A stretch of DNA of 64,000 nt from Aquamicrobium lusatiense (GTDB lineage Bacteria > Pseudomonadota > Alphaproteobacteria > Rhizobiales > Rhizobiaceae). The notes beneath the pieces are model-generated. The model did not search any database, was not told where the DNA came from, and saw only the letters and a list, made by a program, of their open reading frames with translations. Each line of letters opens with the position of its first letter. Positions within the stretch are counted from its first letter, which is position 1. Location: positions 1-64,000 of the forward strand of contig NZ_JACHEU010000004.1 in assembly GCF_014201615.1 (NCBI RefSeq). The letters run 5' to 3'. Positions 9,101 to 17,302 of the stretch are shown here, in pieces. A program made the translations under genes and the position numbers.

Positions 9101-9901
9101 ATGGAGGCGGAAGCCTGTTACCTGGATGTCGGGCAGTGGGCCCATCCCTTCGGCCATGCCCCATGGCATTTCGAGGGAGAGACCGTCAGCGTATTCGTGG
9201 AGGCGGAGCCGCGGTCGCTGGCTGCTTTCGTGCCGCTGCCATTGACCCTGTCGGGTCCGCCCGTTTTCAGGCTCACAGTGCATGCCCTGCGCTCCGATTG
9301 CGGCCTTGGTGCGGAATGGGCCGCGCGCAATCCGCAGCGGTCGCAGTTCCACGAGGCGGTAATTGCGTTCAACGCCGCCATCGATGGTGTCGACGGTAAC
9401 TGGGACCCGTTCATGTGGACCGATGCGGAGGCGCAGCTCTGCGTGGGCCGTGAACTCTACGGCTTCTCCATGCGGTTGGGAGACGTTGCAATGACCAGAC
9501 GCCCGGCCTTGAACGGCTGGCGCCGTGGCGATTTCGTCTCGGCCCGCGTCGGTCAGGATGGTGTTCCGATCATGTCGCTGGAAATGCAGATGGAAGGTGC
9601 AGGCTCGCAGGCGGCCGCACCACCCGTGCCGGGTACGCCGGTGTTCTATTCGCGCCGGACACTGCCAAGGCCCGACAGTCCGGCTATCTCCGATATCGTG
9701 CTCAGCCGCACGACGATGCAGAGCCTGCGATCGGGGGAAGTCTGGTCCGGCAGCGGCAGTTTCCGCATTTGGGACGAGCGGCTTGCAGCGCTGGCTGGCG
9801 GCAGGGTGCTTGGCGCGCGCTGGAGCAGTTTCGAGATGACCAAGCCGCCGGCCGAGGTCCTCGGACGGTGGGTGGCCAGGAGTGGAGAACTGACATCATG
9901 A
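9101..9901 (+). CDS. Acetoacetate decarboxylase superfamily protein without the Schiff-base lysine
   Basis: The 266-residue sequence follows the acetoacetate decarboxylase fold: an N-terminal FEGETVSVFVEAEP strand, the LAAFVPLPL turn, then FHEAVIAFNA and VGRELYGF. In true decarboxylases this last motif continues with Pro-Lys-Lys, where the first Lys forms the Schiff base. Here it reads GFSMRLG, so the lysine is Met and the neighbour is Arg. A classical decarboxylation mechanism therefore looks impossible. Related lysine-less superfamily members are thought to act as hydrolases, dehydratases or aldolase-like enzymes. The ATG at 9101 has a GGGAAGGGAAG ribosome site, and its stop overlaps the next start as ATGA. 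Confidence 0.75.
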   Translation: MEAEACYLDVGQWAHPFGHAPWHFEGETVSVFVEAEPRSLAAFVPLPLTLSGPPVFRLTVHALRSDCGLGAEWAARNPQRSQFHEAVIAFNAAIDGVDGNWDPFMWTDAEAQLCVGRELYGFSMRLGDVAMTRRPALNGWRRGDFVSARVGQDGVPIMSLEMQMEGAGSQAAAPPVPGTPVFYSRRTLPRPDSPAISDIVLSRTTMQSLRSGEVWSGSGSFRIWDERLAALAGGRVLGARWSSFEMTKPPAEVLGRWVARSGELTS

Positions 9902-10656
9902 TAGACCTTCGCAACAAGACCGTTCTTGTCACGGGTTCGTCCCGCGGTATCGGCCGGGCGATCCTGGAAACCTGCCATGCGGCCGGAGCTGGCGTCGTGC
10001 TTCACTATGGCCGCAATGCCGGCGCTGCCGATGAAATCACGTCGCGGCTGGGCGCGGAGCGGTGTCTGGCGGTGCAGGGCGAACTCTCTGAACTCGCCGA
10101 TGTGAAGCGGCTGTGGCAGACTGCCGTCGACTGGACAGGAAGAGTGGATGTTCTGGTGAACAATGCCTCGATCCGCATGGATCTCGATATCGAAGCTCCG
10201 GATGAGGAGTGGGACCGGGCGTGGCGGAAGGTACTGGACGTCAATCTCATAGCGCCCGCGCATCTCGCACGAATGGCAGTACGGCATTTCCAGCAGCGCG
10301 GCGGCGGAGCGATGATCAACATTGCCAGTCGGCCGGCGTTCCGCGGTGACACCGCCACCTGCCCGCATGATGGCGCGGCAAAGGGCGGGCTGGTGTCGCT
10401 TACCCGCCAGATCGCGCGGCATTACGGCGGTGACAATGTGAAGGCGTTTGTGGTCGCCCCTGGCATTATCGAGACCGATCAGGCCACGGAATTCTTTGAG
10501 GCCAGCGGGCGTGCCGCGTGGCTGGAAGAGATTCCGGCCGGACGCTTCGGCCGTCCGTCCGACATCGCCGGTATTGTGGCTTTCCTCGCTTCGGGACTGG
10601 CCGACTATGCGACCGGATCGACGATAGACGTCAATGGCGCCTCATATGTACACTGA
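9898..10656 (+). CDS. SDR family protein with altered catalytic tyrosine
   Basis: The 252-residue protein has the Rossmann motif TGSSRGIGRAI and the FabG-like NNASIRMD segment. The active-site serine is in NIASRPAF, but the usual Tyr-x3-Lys reads DGAAK, so the catalytic Tyr appears to be Asp. The C-terminus (GSTIDVNGASYVH) is normal for the family. It may be a non-classical oxidoreductase or a binding protein. The ATGA overlap with the acetoacetate-decarboxylase-like gene indicates the two are co-translated and act in the same pathway. Confidence 0.8.
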   Translation: MIDLRNKTVLVTGSSRGIGRAILETCHAAGAGVVLHYGRNAGAADEITSRLGAERCLAVQGELSELADVKRLWQTAVDWTGRVDVLVNNASIRMDLDIEAPDEEWDRAWRKVLDVNLIAPAHLARMAVRHFQQRGGGAMINIASRPAFRGDTATCPHDGAAKGGLVSLTRQIARHYGGDNVKAFVVAPGIIETDQATEFFEASGRAAWLEEIPAGRFGRPSDIAGIVAFLASGLADYATGSTIDVNGASYVH

Positions 10657-10664
10657 CCGATGCC

Positions 10665-11237
10665 TCAGAAGGACGGTGGGGTTGCTGCGCTGACGACCTC
10701 GCATATGTCCTCGCCCAGGTTGCGGAAGCGGTGCGGGAGAGAGCTGTTGAAATAATAAGCCTCTCCTGCCTGAAGGATCCTGCGTTCGGTGCCGACGGTG
10801 ACTTCGAGCGAACCACTCAGAACAATCCCGCACTCCTCTCCCGAATGTTGCAACATTTCAACGCCCGTGTCGGCGCCCGGCTCGTATCGCTCCGTTACCA
10901 TCTGCAGCTTGCGGTTCTTGTCCCTGCCATTCACGAGGAGGAAGGAAATATCTCCGCCGCCGATCTCAACAAGATCTTCCTTGCCGAAAAAGACATTGGA
11001 AGCGCTTTCGGTGTCGAGTGAGAAGAAATCGGCGATGCTGATAGAGAAGACCGACAATATCTTCTTCAGAGATGCAACCTGAGGGCTCGTGACACCTTGC
11101 TCTATGAGGGAAATCGTGCCGTTTGTCAGACCTGCACGCCTTGCCAGCTCCCTTTGGGAAAGGCCGTATGCGGCGCGCAGCGTGGCCAGGCGCTCGCCGA
11201 CGCCATCAGGGTCATTGCCGTGCTTTGCTTCGTTCAC
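10665..11237 (-). CDS. XRE family transcriptional regulator with C-terminal cupin domain
   Basis: The protein has an N-terminal helix-turn-helix (RLATLRAAYGLSQRELARR and LTNGTISLIEQG), followed by a cupin barrel with HSGEECGIVLSGSLEV and a late PHRFRNLG. This is the PuuR/SinR-like cupin regulator type that senses small acids, amines or amino acids. The chosen GTG at 11237 gives 190 residues, the usual size. The frame stays open upstream to a GTG at 11357, but that extension lacks family features and a ribosome site. It lies between the units carrying the shared 20-bp motif and is the likely regulator of them. Confidence 0.85.
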   Translation of the reverse strand: MNEAKHGNDPDGVGERLATLRAAYGLSQRELARRAGLTNGTISLIEQGVTSPQVASLKKILSVFSISIADFFSLDTESASNVFFGKEDLVEIGGGDISFLLVNGRDKNRKLQMVTERYEPGADTGVEMLQHSGEECGIVLSGSLEVTVGTERRILQAGEAYYFNSSLPHRFRNLGEDICEVVSAATPPSF

Positions 11238-11370
11238 TTTGATCTTCTTCTTGGTTCTTTGTTCATTTTTAACTACGCCAATCTCCCCCGGATGCACAAG
11301 GCAGAAATGACATAAGCCCGTTTCCGCAAGGACGACATTCTCATGTGGACAGCTCACGGGAAGTGTGTAA

Positions 11371-11390
11371 TGTAGAAAAAATCAAACACA
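11371..11390 (+). promoter_or_regulatory. Shared operator-like motif, copy C
   Basis: TGTAGAAAAAATCAAACACA lies 22 bases before the TTG start at 11413 and aligns without gaps to the copies at 423, 9053 and 16083. Its right half, AAATCAAACACA, is the best match to the consensus. It also lies upstream of the divergent XRE-cupin regulator, so the regulator may control itself here. Confidence 0.5.
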
Positions 11391-11412
11391 TGCGAATGTC
11401 GGGAGGACCTCG

Positions 11413-12570
11413 TTGGACTTTGAGCTTACCAGTCAGCAGGCTTTGATAGCAGAGACGGCACGTCGTTTCGTGTCGGCGCATCTTATGCCGCATGAAGAAA
11501 ATATCGAACGGCTGGGCGAGGTGCCGGATGAGCTGCGCCATCAGCTCAAGGCACTGGCGATGGAGGCCGGCCTCTATGCGGCCAATATGCCGGAGTCGGT
11601 TGGCGGAGCTGGCCTGAGCAATGTCGAGCTCGCCCTTCTGGAGCGCGAGCTGGGGCGGGTCAGTCTGCCGCTGGCAAGCTGCGTGCTTCGCCCGGCGCCT
11701 ATTCTCAAGGCCTGTGCCGGCGAGCAGATCGAGCGCTATCTCAAGCCCGTCGTCCGGGGCGAGCGTGTCGATTGCTTTGCGCTGACCGAGCCGGGTGCGG
11801 GATCGGACGCCAACAACATCTCCACCGAGGCGGTGGCCGACGGCGACGACTTCATCCTCAATGGTTCGAAGCATTTCATCAGCCATGCCGATGTCGCCGA
11901 TTTCGCTATCGTCTTCGCCGTCAGCGGCATGACCGAGGGCGCACGGCCGCGCAAGCTCATTACCTCTTTCCTCGTCGACAAGGGAACCCCCGGTTTCGAG
12001 GTTCGCCGCATGGGCCGTGCCGTCGGCAACCGGGGCTATCACCAGTGCGAGCTCTTCTTCACCGATTGCCGCGTGCCGGGAAGCCAGGTTCTTGGCGAAG
12101 TGCATCGGGGCTTCGATGTCGCCAAGGAATGGCTGTTCGCGAGCCGGCTGGCGATCGCGGCCAATTGCGTGGGGCGGGCCGAGCGCATTCTTGAGATGTC
12201 TCTGCAATGGGCGGCGACGCGCAGGACTTTTGGCAAGCCGATCGCGGATCACCAGGGAATTGGTTTCAAGCTTGCCGACATGGCGACCGAGATCGAGGCG
12301 GCGAAGCTTCTGACGCTGCAATGCGCATGGAAGATCGACCGGGGTGAGGGGAGCGAGGCCGTAGTCGCCATGGCGAAGATGTATTCCAGCGAGATGCTGG
12401 GCCGGGTTGCCGACAATGCAGTACAGATCTTTGGCGGCATGGGCGTGATGCAGGAGATGCCGGTTGAGCGCTTCTGGCGGGATGCACGCGTTGAGCGGAT
12501 ATGGGACGGTACGTCGGAAATCCAGCGTCATCTGATCGCGCGCGAGCTGACGCGCCCATACAAGCAGTAG
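11413..12570 (+). CDS. Acyl-CoA dehydrogenase (copy 3)
   Basis: This 385-residue acyl-CoA dehydrogenase has DCFALTEPGAGSDANNI, the GSKHFISHADVADF loop, RRTFGKPIADHQGIGF and a QIFGGMGVMQEMPVERFWRD segment. As in the two other copies, the residue at the usual catalytic Glu is Asp (RIWDGTSEIQRH). Sequence details differ enough to suggest a different substrate. The TTG at 11413 has GGGAGGA a few bases upstream. It heads the operon with an enoyl-CoA hydratase, a BKACE enzyme, a flavoprotein and a PotA-like ATPase. Confidence 0.9.
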   Translation: MDFELTSQQALIAETARRFVSAHLMPHEENIERLGEVPDELRHQLKALAMEAGLYAANMPESVGGAGLSNVELALLERELGRVSLPLASCVLRPAPILKACAGEQIERYLKPVVRGERVDCFALTEPGAGSDANNISTEAVADGDDFILNGSKHFISHADVADFAIVFAVSGMTEGARPRKLITSFLVDKGTPGFEVRRMGRAVGNRGYHQCELFFTDCRVPGSQVLGEVHRGFDVAKEWLFASRLAIAANCVGRAERILEMSLQWAATRRTFGKPIADHQGIGFKLADMATEIEAAKLLTLQCAWKIDRGEGSEAVVAMAKMYSSEMLGRVADNAVQIFGGMGVMQEMPVERFWRDARVERIWDGTSEIQRHLIARELTRPYKQ

Positions 12571-12580
12571 GAGGAGCAAA

Positions 12581-13366
12581 GTGGACTCACTGATCAGAAC
12601 CGCGCGCGAGGGCCGTGTCTTTATCGTGACGCTTGATCGACCCAGGGCCAATGCCATCAACATCGCCATGAGCGAACAGTTGGCTGAGGCGTTTACCACT
12701 TTTCGCGATGACGATGACCTCTCCGTCGCCATCGTCACCGGGGCGGGCGACAAGTTCTTCTGCGGCGGCTGGGATATGAACGAGGCTGCCAGCGGCGTGA
12801 AGGACAATGAGGAGCACGGCACCGGCGGTTTCGCCGGGCTGCAGGTGCTGCTCGACTGCAACAAGCCGCTTATTGCCGCGCTCAATGGTCTGACGGTTGG
12901 CGGAGGCTGGGAGATTTCGCTGGCCTGCGATCTGGTTCTCGCCACGCCCAACACCCGTTTCTGGTTTCCGGAAGTGCAGCGCGGCTTCATCGCCGATGCG
13001 GGGGGCGTGCAGCGTCTTCCGCGCATGCTGCCAAGGCGCATCGCCATGGAAATCCTGCTCACCGGCCGGTGGTTCGAGGTGGCGGAAGCTGAACGGTGGG
13101 GCATGATCAATGCCATCGTCGAAAGTGATGAGCTGATGCCGCGCGCCCTGGAACTGGCAAAGCAGATCGCCAAAGGGGCTCCGCTCTCGGTGCAGGCGAC
13201 AAAGGAAGTCGTGCGTGCAACCGAGACGATGAGCGATCGCGATGCGCTGACGGGCCTGAACGGGCTTGCCCTGCCGCTTCACCAGAAGATGCTGGCCTCT
13301 TCGGATTTCCTTGAGGGACCGAAGGCCTTTACCGAAGGCCGCGCACCGGTATGGACAGGGCGCTGA
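12581..13366 (+). CDS. Enoyl-CoA hydratase/isomerase (crotonase family, copy 2)
   Basis: The 261-residue crotonase has the oxyanion-hole segments DKFFCGGWDMNEA and LTVGGGWEISLACD, and it carries both catalytic glutamates (GGGWEIS and FWFPEVQRG). It should hydrate the enoyl-CoA made by the acyl-CoA dehydrogenase just upstream; the genes are ten bases apart. The GTG at 12581 follows TAGGAGGAG, a near-perfect ribosome site. Confidence 0.88.
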   Translation: MDSLIRTAREGRVFIVTLDRPRANAINIAMSEQLAEAFTTFRDDDDLSVAIVTGAGDKFFCGGWDMNEAASGVKDNEEHGTGGFAGLQVLLDCNKPLIAALNGLTVGGGWEISLACDLVLATPNTRFWFPEVQRGFIADAGGVQRLPRMLPRRIAMEILLTGRWFEVAEAERWGMINAIVESDELMPRALELAKQIAKGAPLSVQATKEVVRATETMSDRDALTGLNGLALPLHQKMLASSDFLEGPKAFTEGRAPVWTGR

Positions 13367-13379
13367 GGAGTTTTAGCCG

Positions 13380-14294
13380 ATGAGCAAGACCATCATCACC
13401 GCTGCCATCACCGGCTCTATCCACACGCCGAGCATGTCGCCCTACCTGCCGGTTACGCCGAAGGAGATTGCCGATCAGGCGATTGGCGCGGCGCGGGCCG
13501 GGGCGGCGATCGTGCATCTGCATGCCCGCAATCCCGAGACCGGAGAGCCGGCATCCTCGCCGGAGCTGTATCGGGAGATCGTCACGCGCATTACCGATGC
13601 CTGCGATGTCGTCATCAACATCACGACCGGTGGCGGCAACAACATGAGCGTCGAGCAGCGACTGGCAGCCGCCGTCGAACTGAAACCGGAGATATGCTCG
13701 CTCAACATGGGATCGATGAATTTCCCCATGCACACGCTGCTGCGCAAATACACCGAGTTCAGGCACGGCTGGGAGCGGGAATACATCGAGGAGAGCCGCG
13801 ATTTCGTGTTCAAGAGCACGTTCAAGGACATCGAGGATACGGTGAGGTTGCTTTCGCCGCTCGGTACGCGCTTTGAATTCGAGTGCTACGATGTCGGCCA
13901 CCTTTATACGCTCTCCTTCTTCGAGCGCGAGGGCCTCATAGAAGCGCCTTATGCGGTGCAGTTCGTCATGGGCATACTGGGCGGCATCGGCGCATCGCTG
14001 GAGGAGCTTGTGCACCTGAAGACGACGGCGGATCGCCTGTTTGACAGCCGCTATCGCTTCTCCGTTCTGGCAGGCGGCAAGGCGCAGATGCGCATCGCGG
14101 CTGGCGCGGCCATCCTGGGCGGCAATGTCCGCGTCGGCATGGAAGACAGCCTCTTCATCTCGGCCGGCCAGTTGTGCGAGAGCAATGCCCAGCAGGTCGA
14201 GAAGGCGGTGCGGATCCTGAGCGAACTGTCATGCGACATCGCGACGCCAGCCAATGCGCGGCAGATGCTCGAGCTCAAAGGCAGGGTGGGCTGA
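13380..14294 (+). CDS. BKACE family beta-keto acid cleavage enzyme (DUF849)
   Basis: The 304-residue product is a clear member of the 3-keto-5-aminohexanoate cleavage enzyme family. The zinc ligands His46 and His48 sit in IVHLHARNPETGEPAS, and the GGGNNMSVEQR and GGNVRVGMEDSLF motifs are present. Family members cleave a beta-keto acid with acetyl-CoA to give acetoacetate and a new acyl-CoA. In this operon it would finish a route in which an acyl-CoA dehydrogenase and a hydratase build a beta-keto acid. The physiological substrate cannot be read from the sequence. Confidence 0.9.
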   Translation: MSKTIITAAITGSIHTPSMSPYLPVTPKEIADQAIGAARAGAAIVHLHARNPETGEPASSPELYREIVTRITDACDVVINITTGGGNNMSVEQRLAAAVELKPEICSLNMGSMNFPMHTLLRKYTEFRHGWEREYIEESRDFVFKSTFKDIEDTVRLLSPLGTRFEFECYDVGHLYTLSFFEREGLIEAPYAVQFVMGILGGIGASLEELVHLKTTADRLFDSRYRFSVLAGGKAQMRIAAGAAILGGNVRVGMEDSLFISAGQLCESNAQQVEKAVRILSELSCDIATPANARQMLELKGRVG

Positions 14295-14297
14295 CCG

Positions 14298-14951
14298 ATG
14301 TCGGGCGAGCGGATATGCAGTCTGATCGCCAGCCCGCGCCGCGATGGCAATTCGTCGCTCATGGCGCGCGCCTTTGCCGAAGGCGCGGCCGCAGCAGGCC
14401 ATGAGGTGGAGACCCTGCACATTGACGACTATGTGACTGCTTTCCTGCGCGATTGCCGTGAATGCCGCACCGCCGATGGGGAATGTGGAATCGAGGACCG
14501 CTACGCCGAATTGTTGCTGGAGCACATGTTGCCGGCATCAGCCATCGCCATTGCCTCGCCGATCTATTGGTACGGTTTGCCGGCGCGGTTCAAATGCGTG
14601 GTCGACCGGCTTGTCTGCTATACAAGCCATCGGCATCGCCGTTCGGAAGAAGTTCTGCAACGATTGCGCGGCAAGAAATATGCGCTGCTGCTGTCGTCGG
14701 AAGAGAGCAACCAGGGAATGAGCGTCGGCATTGTCCAGCAGATGTCGGATTTCTGTCGGTATACCCATGGAGCGCTGGTCACAGTGGTCAATGCCGTCGG
14801 CAATCGCCGTGGTGAGGTCGCGCGCGATCCCGCGCAGCCATTGGCATTGGCCCGGCGGACCGGTGCCGTTTTGCTGCAGGCCCGCGCTACCGATTTCAGG
14901 ATCGATACATCGCGTTCCGGGACCGTATGGTCTGGAGGAGAAACCGGATGA
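14298..14951 (+). CDS. Flavodoxin-fold NADPH-dependent FMN reductase-type protein
   Basis: The 217-residue protein begins with the FMN phosphate loop (LIASPRRDGNSSLMARA) and has the SPIYWYGLPARFKCVVDRL segment of NAD(P)H:FMN reductases and iron-sulfur flavoproteins. A cysteine-rich stretch, RDCRECRTADGECGIEDRY, resembles those of iron-sulfur flavoproteins but has too few cysteines in order to be sure of a cluster. It may supply reduced flavin or act as a small reductase. Its stop overlaps the start of the PotA-like ATPase as ATGA, which ties catabolism to uptake. Confidence 0.8.
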   Translation: MSGERICSLIASPRRDGNSSLMARAFAEGAAAAGHEVETLHIDDYVTAFLRDCRECRTADGECGIEDRYAELLLEHMLPASAIAIASPIYWYGLPARFKCVVDRLVCYTSHRHRRSEEVLQRLRGKKYALLLSSEESNQGMSVGIVQQMSDFCRYTHGALVTVVNAVGNRRGEVARDPAQPLALARRTGAVLLQARATDFRIDTSRSGTVWSGGETG

Positions 14952-16087
14952 GTGGTCTCACGCAAGAGACGCCCGCCATTGCGCGGGATATGGCAAGGAA
15001 AGTCCTGTGCCGCTTCAGGAATGTCAATAAGAGCTACGATGGCAAGGCGCGTGTCGTTGCCGATCTCGATCTCGACATTCATCAGGGAGAATTCCTGACA
15101 TTGCTCGGTCCCTCCGGGTCGGGCAAGACGACGACGCTCATGATGCTGGCTGGCTTCGAGCAGCCAAACCATGGAACCATCGAGCTGGATGGCAGTTCGA
15201 TAGTCGGTGTGCCTGCCTATCAGCGCAACATAGGCATGGTGTTCCAGAACTATGCGCTCTTCCCCCATATGACTGTTGCCCAGAATCTCGCGTTCCCCCT
15301 GCGCATGCGTGGCATTGCGAAGGCTGAGCGGGAGCGGCGCGTCAGCGACATTCTGGACATGGTGCGGTTGCCGGAGGTGGCCGACCGCCGCCCCGTCCAG
15401 CTTTCCGGAGGCCAGCAGCAGCGTATCGCCCTGGCGCGGGCGCTGATCTTCGAGCCGCAGCTCGTTCTGATGGACGAGCCGCTTGGTGCGCTCGACAAGC
15501 AATTGCGCGAGCAGATGCAGCTCGAAATCCGAAGCCTGCATGAAAGGCTTGGCATTACTGTTGTCTACGTTACCCACGACCAGTCCGAGGCGCTCACCAT
15601 GTCGGATCGCGTGGCGGTGTTCGCCCACGGGCGCATCCAGCAGATCGCGCCTCCGGACGATATTTATGAGCATCCAGCCAATGCATTCGTTGCCGATTTC
15701 GTGGGAGACAACAATCGCTTGTCCGGTGTCGTCAGAAGCCGGGGCGGAGAAGAATACGAAGTTGACTGCAATGGTCTGGTGCTGCAGGCGGTCGCGAAGT
15801 CGGAGCATGGGATCGGCGACGAGGTTCTGGTCGTATTCAGGCCGGAGAACGGGGTGATAAATCATCCCATACCGCCAGCGCCGAACAGGTTCGACGGCAA
15901 GATTACCGAAAGGATCTATCTTGGAGATCACCTGCGATTGCGTTGTCAGTTGACAAATGGCGATCTGATAACGGTGAAGATTTCCAACAAGTCCCATCTC
16001 TCTACATGCGGAACGGGGTCCGCAATATCTTTATATTGGTCAGGAATGGACTGTTATGTTCTCCCCCAACCTGCTGGCAAGGCGTAG
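14948..16087 (+). CDS. ABC transporter ATP-binding protein (PotA-like)
   Basis: This 379-residue ATPase has Walker [10 protein letters not shown], signature [15 protein letters not shown], Walker [13 protein letters not shown] and the H-loop VTHDQSEAL, followed by a TOBE-type C-terminal domain of about 120 residues. This is the PotA/FbpC/UgpC layout. The ATG at 14948 overlaps the previous stop. With the binding protein and two permeases downstream it forms a polyamine/spermidine-type importer, though the real substrate may be an amine or acid broken down by the upstream enzymes. Confidence 0.92.
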   Translation: MSGLTQETPAIARDMARKVLCRFRNVNKSYDGKARVVADLDLDIHQGEFLTLLGPSGSGKTTTLMMLAGFEQPNHGTIELDGSSIVGVPAYQRNIGMVFQNYALFPHMTVAQNLAFPLRMRGIAKAERERRVSDILDMVRLPEVADRRPVQLSGGQQQRIALARALIFEPQLVLMDEPLGALDKQLREQMQLEIRSLHERLGITVVYVTHDQSEALTMSDRVAVFAHGRIQQIAPPDDIYEHPANAFVADFVGDNNRLSGVVRSRGGEEYEVDCNGLVLQAVAKSEHGIGDEVLVVFRPENGVINHPIPPAPNRFDGKITERIYLGDHLRLRCQLTNGDLITVKISNKSHLSTCGTGSAISLYWSGMDCYVLPQPAGKA

Positions 16088-16102
16088 AAAATTTCAAACA
16101 CA
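16083..16102 (+). promoter_or_regulatory. Shared operator-like motif, copy D, before the binding-protein gene
   Basis: CGTAGAAAATTTCAAACACA begins at the end of the ATPase gene and matches copy C at 17 of 20 positions. It is followed by AT-rich DNA up to the binding-protein start at 16188, so the binding protein, which is needed in excess, probably has its own regulated promoter. Confidence 0.45.
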
Positions 16103-16187
16103 CACTGGACGTGGCAGCTCTCGTTTGGTACAGTTTATTTAATTAAACAAAGCCCGATGGGAGCCGGGCAAATAAGGGGAGTGACAC

Positions 16188-17234
16188 ATGAAGACATATT
16201 TTTCCGCCCTTGCCTGCACGGCCGCACTGTTCGTGTTTCAGCCTGGACTGGCATCGGCGCGTGACCTGACCATCGTTGCGTGGGGTGGAGCCGGACAGGA
16301 GGCGCAGCGCGCTGCATTCTTCGGCCCCTACACGAAGGAAACCGGCAAGGCTATTCTCGAGGATCAGACCCCGTTGCTGGCAAAGGTGCGCAGCATGGTC
16401 GAATCCGGCAACATCACCTGGGATGTGCTGGATCTCGAATCGGCGGAAGCCATGATCGGTTGCGAGGAAGGACTGTTCGAACGGCTGGACTGGAGCCAGA
16501 TCGACCAGTCGAAATACGTTGAGCATGTGCACAGCGATTGCGGTTATGGACTTTACACGGCCGGCAACATTCTTGCCTATGATGGCGACCGTTTCCCTCA
16601 GGATCCTCCCTCAAGCTGGGCGGATTTTTTCAACACCGAAAAATATCCCGGCAAGCGGGGGATCTGGAACACGCCGAAGGGCGCGCTTGAAGTCGCCCTG
16701 ATGGCGGACGGCGTGCCGGCTGGCGAGATTTATCAGGTGCTGCGCACGCCGCAGGGCATTGATCGCGCCTTTGGCAGGCTTGACTCTATCAAGAGCGACA
16801 TACTGCTCTGGAATTCGGGCGCTGAATTTGTCAGCCGGCTGGCTACCGGGGAATATGTCATGACCTATGCCTGGAACGGCCGCATCTCGACGACCAATGA
16901 CAGCGACGGCAAGAACTTCAGGATCGCCTGGGATGCTGGCTATACCTACGTTACGGACCAGCTCGTCATCGTCAAGGGAAGTCCCAACAAGGAACAGGCG
17001 ATGGAGTATTTCAAGTTCCTTCACGACCATCCCGAACTGCAGGCTGACTATACGAAGCGCACCTATTACAGCTCCACCAGCTTGGCCTCTCTCGATTATC
17101 TGCCGGCCGAGGTGAAGGAGCAATTGCCGCTGATACCCGAGCACCTGAAGAACGCTGTCCCGGTGGATGATGAGTTCTGGGTCGAAAACCTCGACAGCCT
17201 GACCGAGCGCTTCAACATCTGGGCAGCCCGGTAG
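16188..17234 (+). CDS. Extracellular solute-binding protein (PotD-like)
   Basis: The 348-residue protein has a signal peptide (MKTYFSALACTAALFVFQPG, cleavage probably after GLASA) and a mature start RDLTIVAWGGAGQEAQ typical of PotD/PotF-like periplasmic receptors. The middle segment CGYGLYTAGNILAYDGDRFP and the C-terminal helices fit the family. It delivers substrate to the permease pair encoded downstream. The ATG at 16188 follows AAGGGGAG. A strong hairpin follows the gene at 17256-17283. Confidence 0.9.
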   Translation: MKTYFSALACTAALFVFQPGLASARDLTIVAWGGAGQEAQRAAFFGPYTKETGKAILEDQTPLLAKVRSMVESGNITWDVLDLESAEAMIGCEEGLFERLDWSQIDQSKYVEHVHSDCGYGLYTAGNILAYDGDRFPQDPPSSWADFFNTEKYPGKRGIWNTPKGALEVALMADGVPAGEIYQVLRTPQGIDRAFGRLDSIKSDILLWNSGAEFVSRLATGEYVMTYAWNGRISTTNDSDGKNFRIAWDAGYTYVTDQLVIVKGSPNKEQAMEYFKFLHDHPELQADYTKRTYYSSTSLASLDYLPAEVKEQLPLIPEHLKNAVPVDDEFWVENLDSLTERFNIWAAR

Positions 17235-17255
17235 CCGTTTCGCATGTCTCAAGAC

Positions 17256-17283
17256 CGACGGCGCCTGTGGAAGTGCGCCGTCG
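17256..17283 (+). other. Intergenic stem-loop between binding-protein and permease genes
   Basis: CGACGGCGC pairs perfectly with GCGCCGTCG around a ten-base loop. There is no T-run, so it is probably not a full terminator. Such hairpins after a binding-protein gene often protect the upstream mRNA end and reduce permease expression relative to the binding protein. Confidence 0.6.
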
Positions 17284-17302
17284 TTCCATTCCGGAGAAAG
17301 CT

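Noticed and set aside
11341..13173. 610-codon open frame on the minus strand
   Set aside because: It lies opposite the acyl-CoA dehydrogenase and hydratase genes, which have full motifs and ribosome sites; composition is shadow-like.
16141..16176. Short repeat GCCCG/CGGGC before the PotD-like gene as a terminator
   Set aside because: The stem is only five pairs and is followed by the ribosome site, not a T-run.
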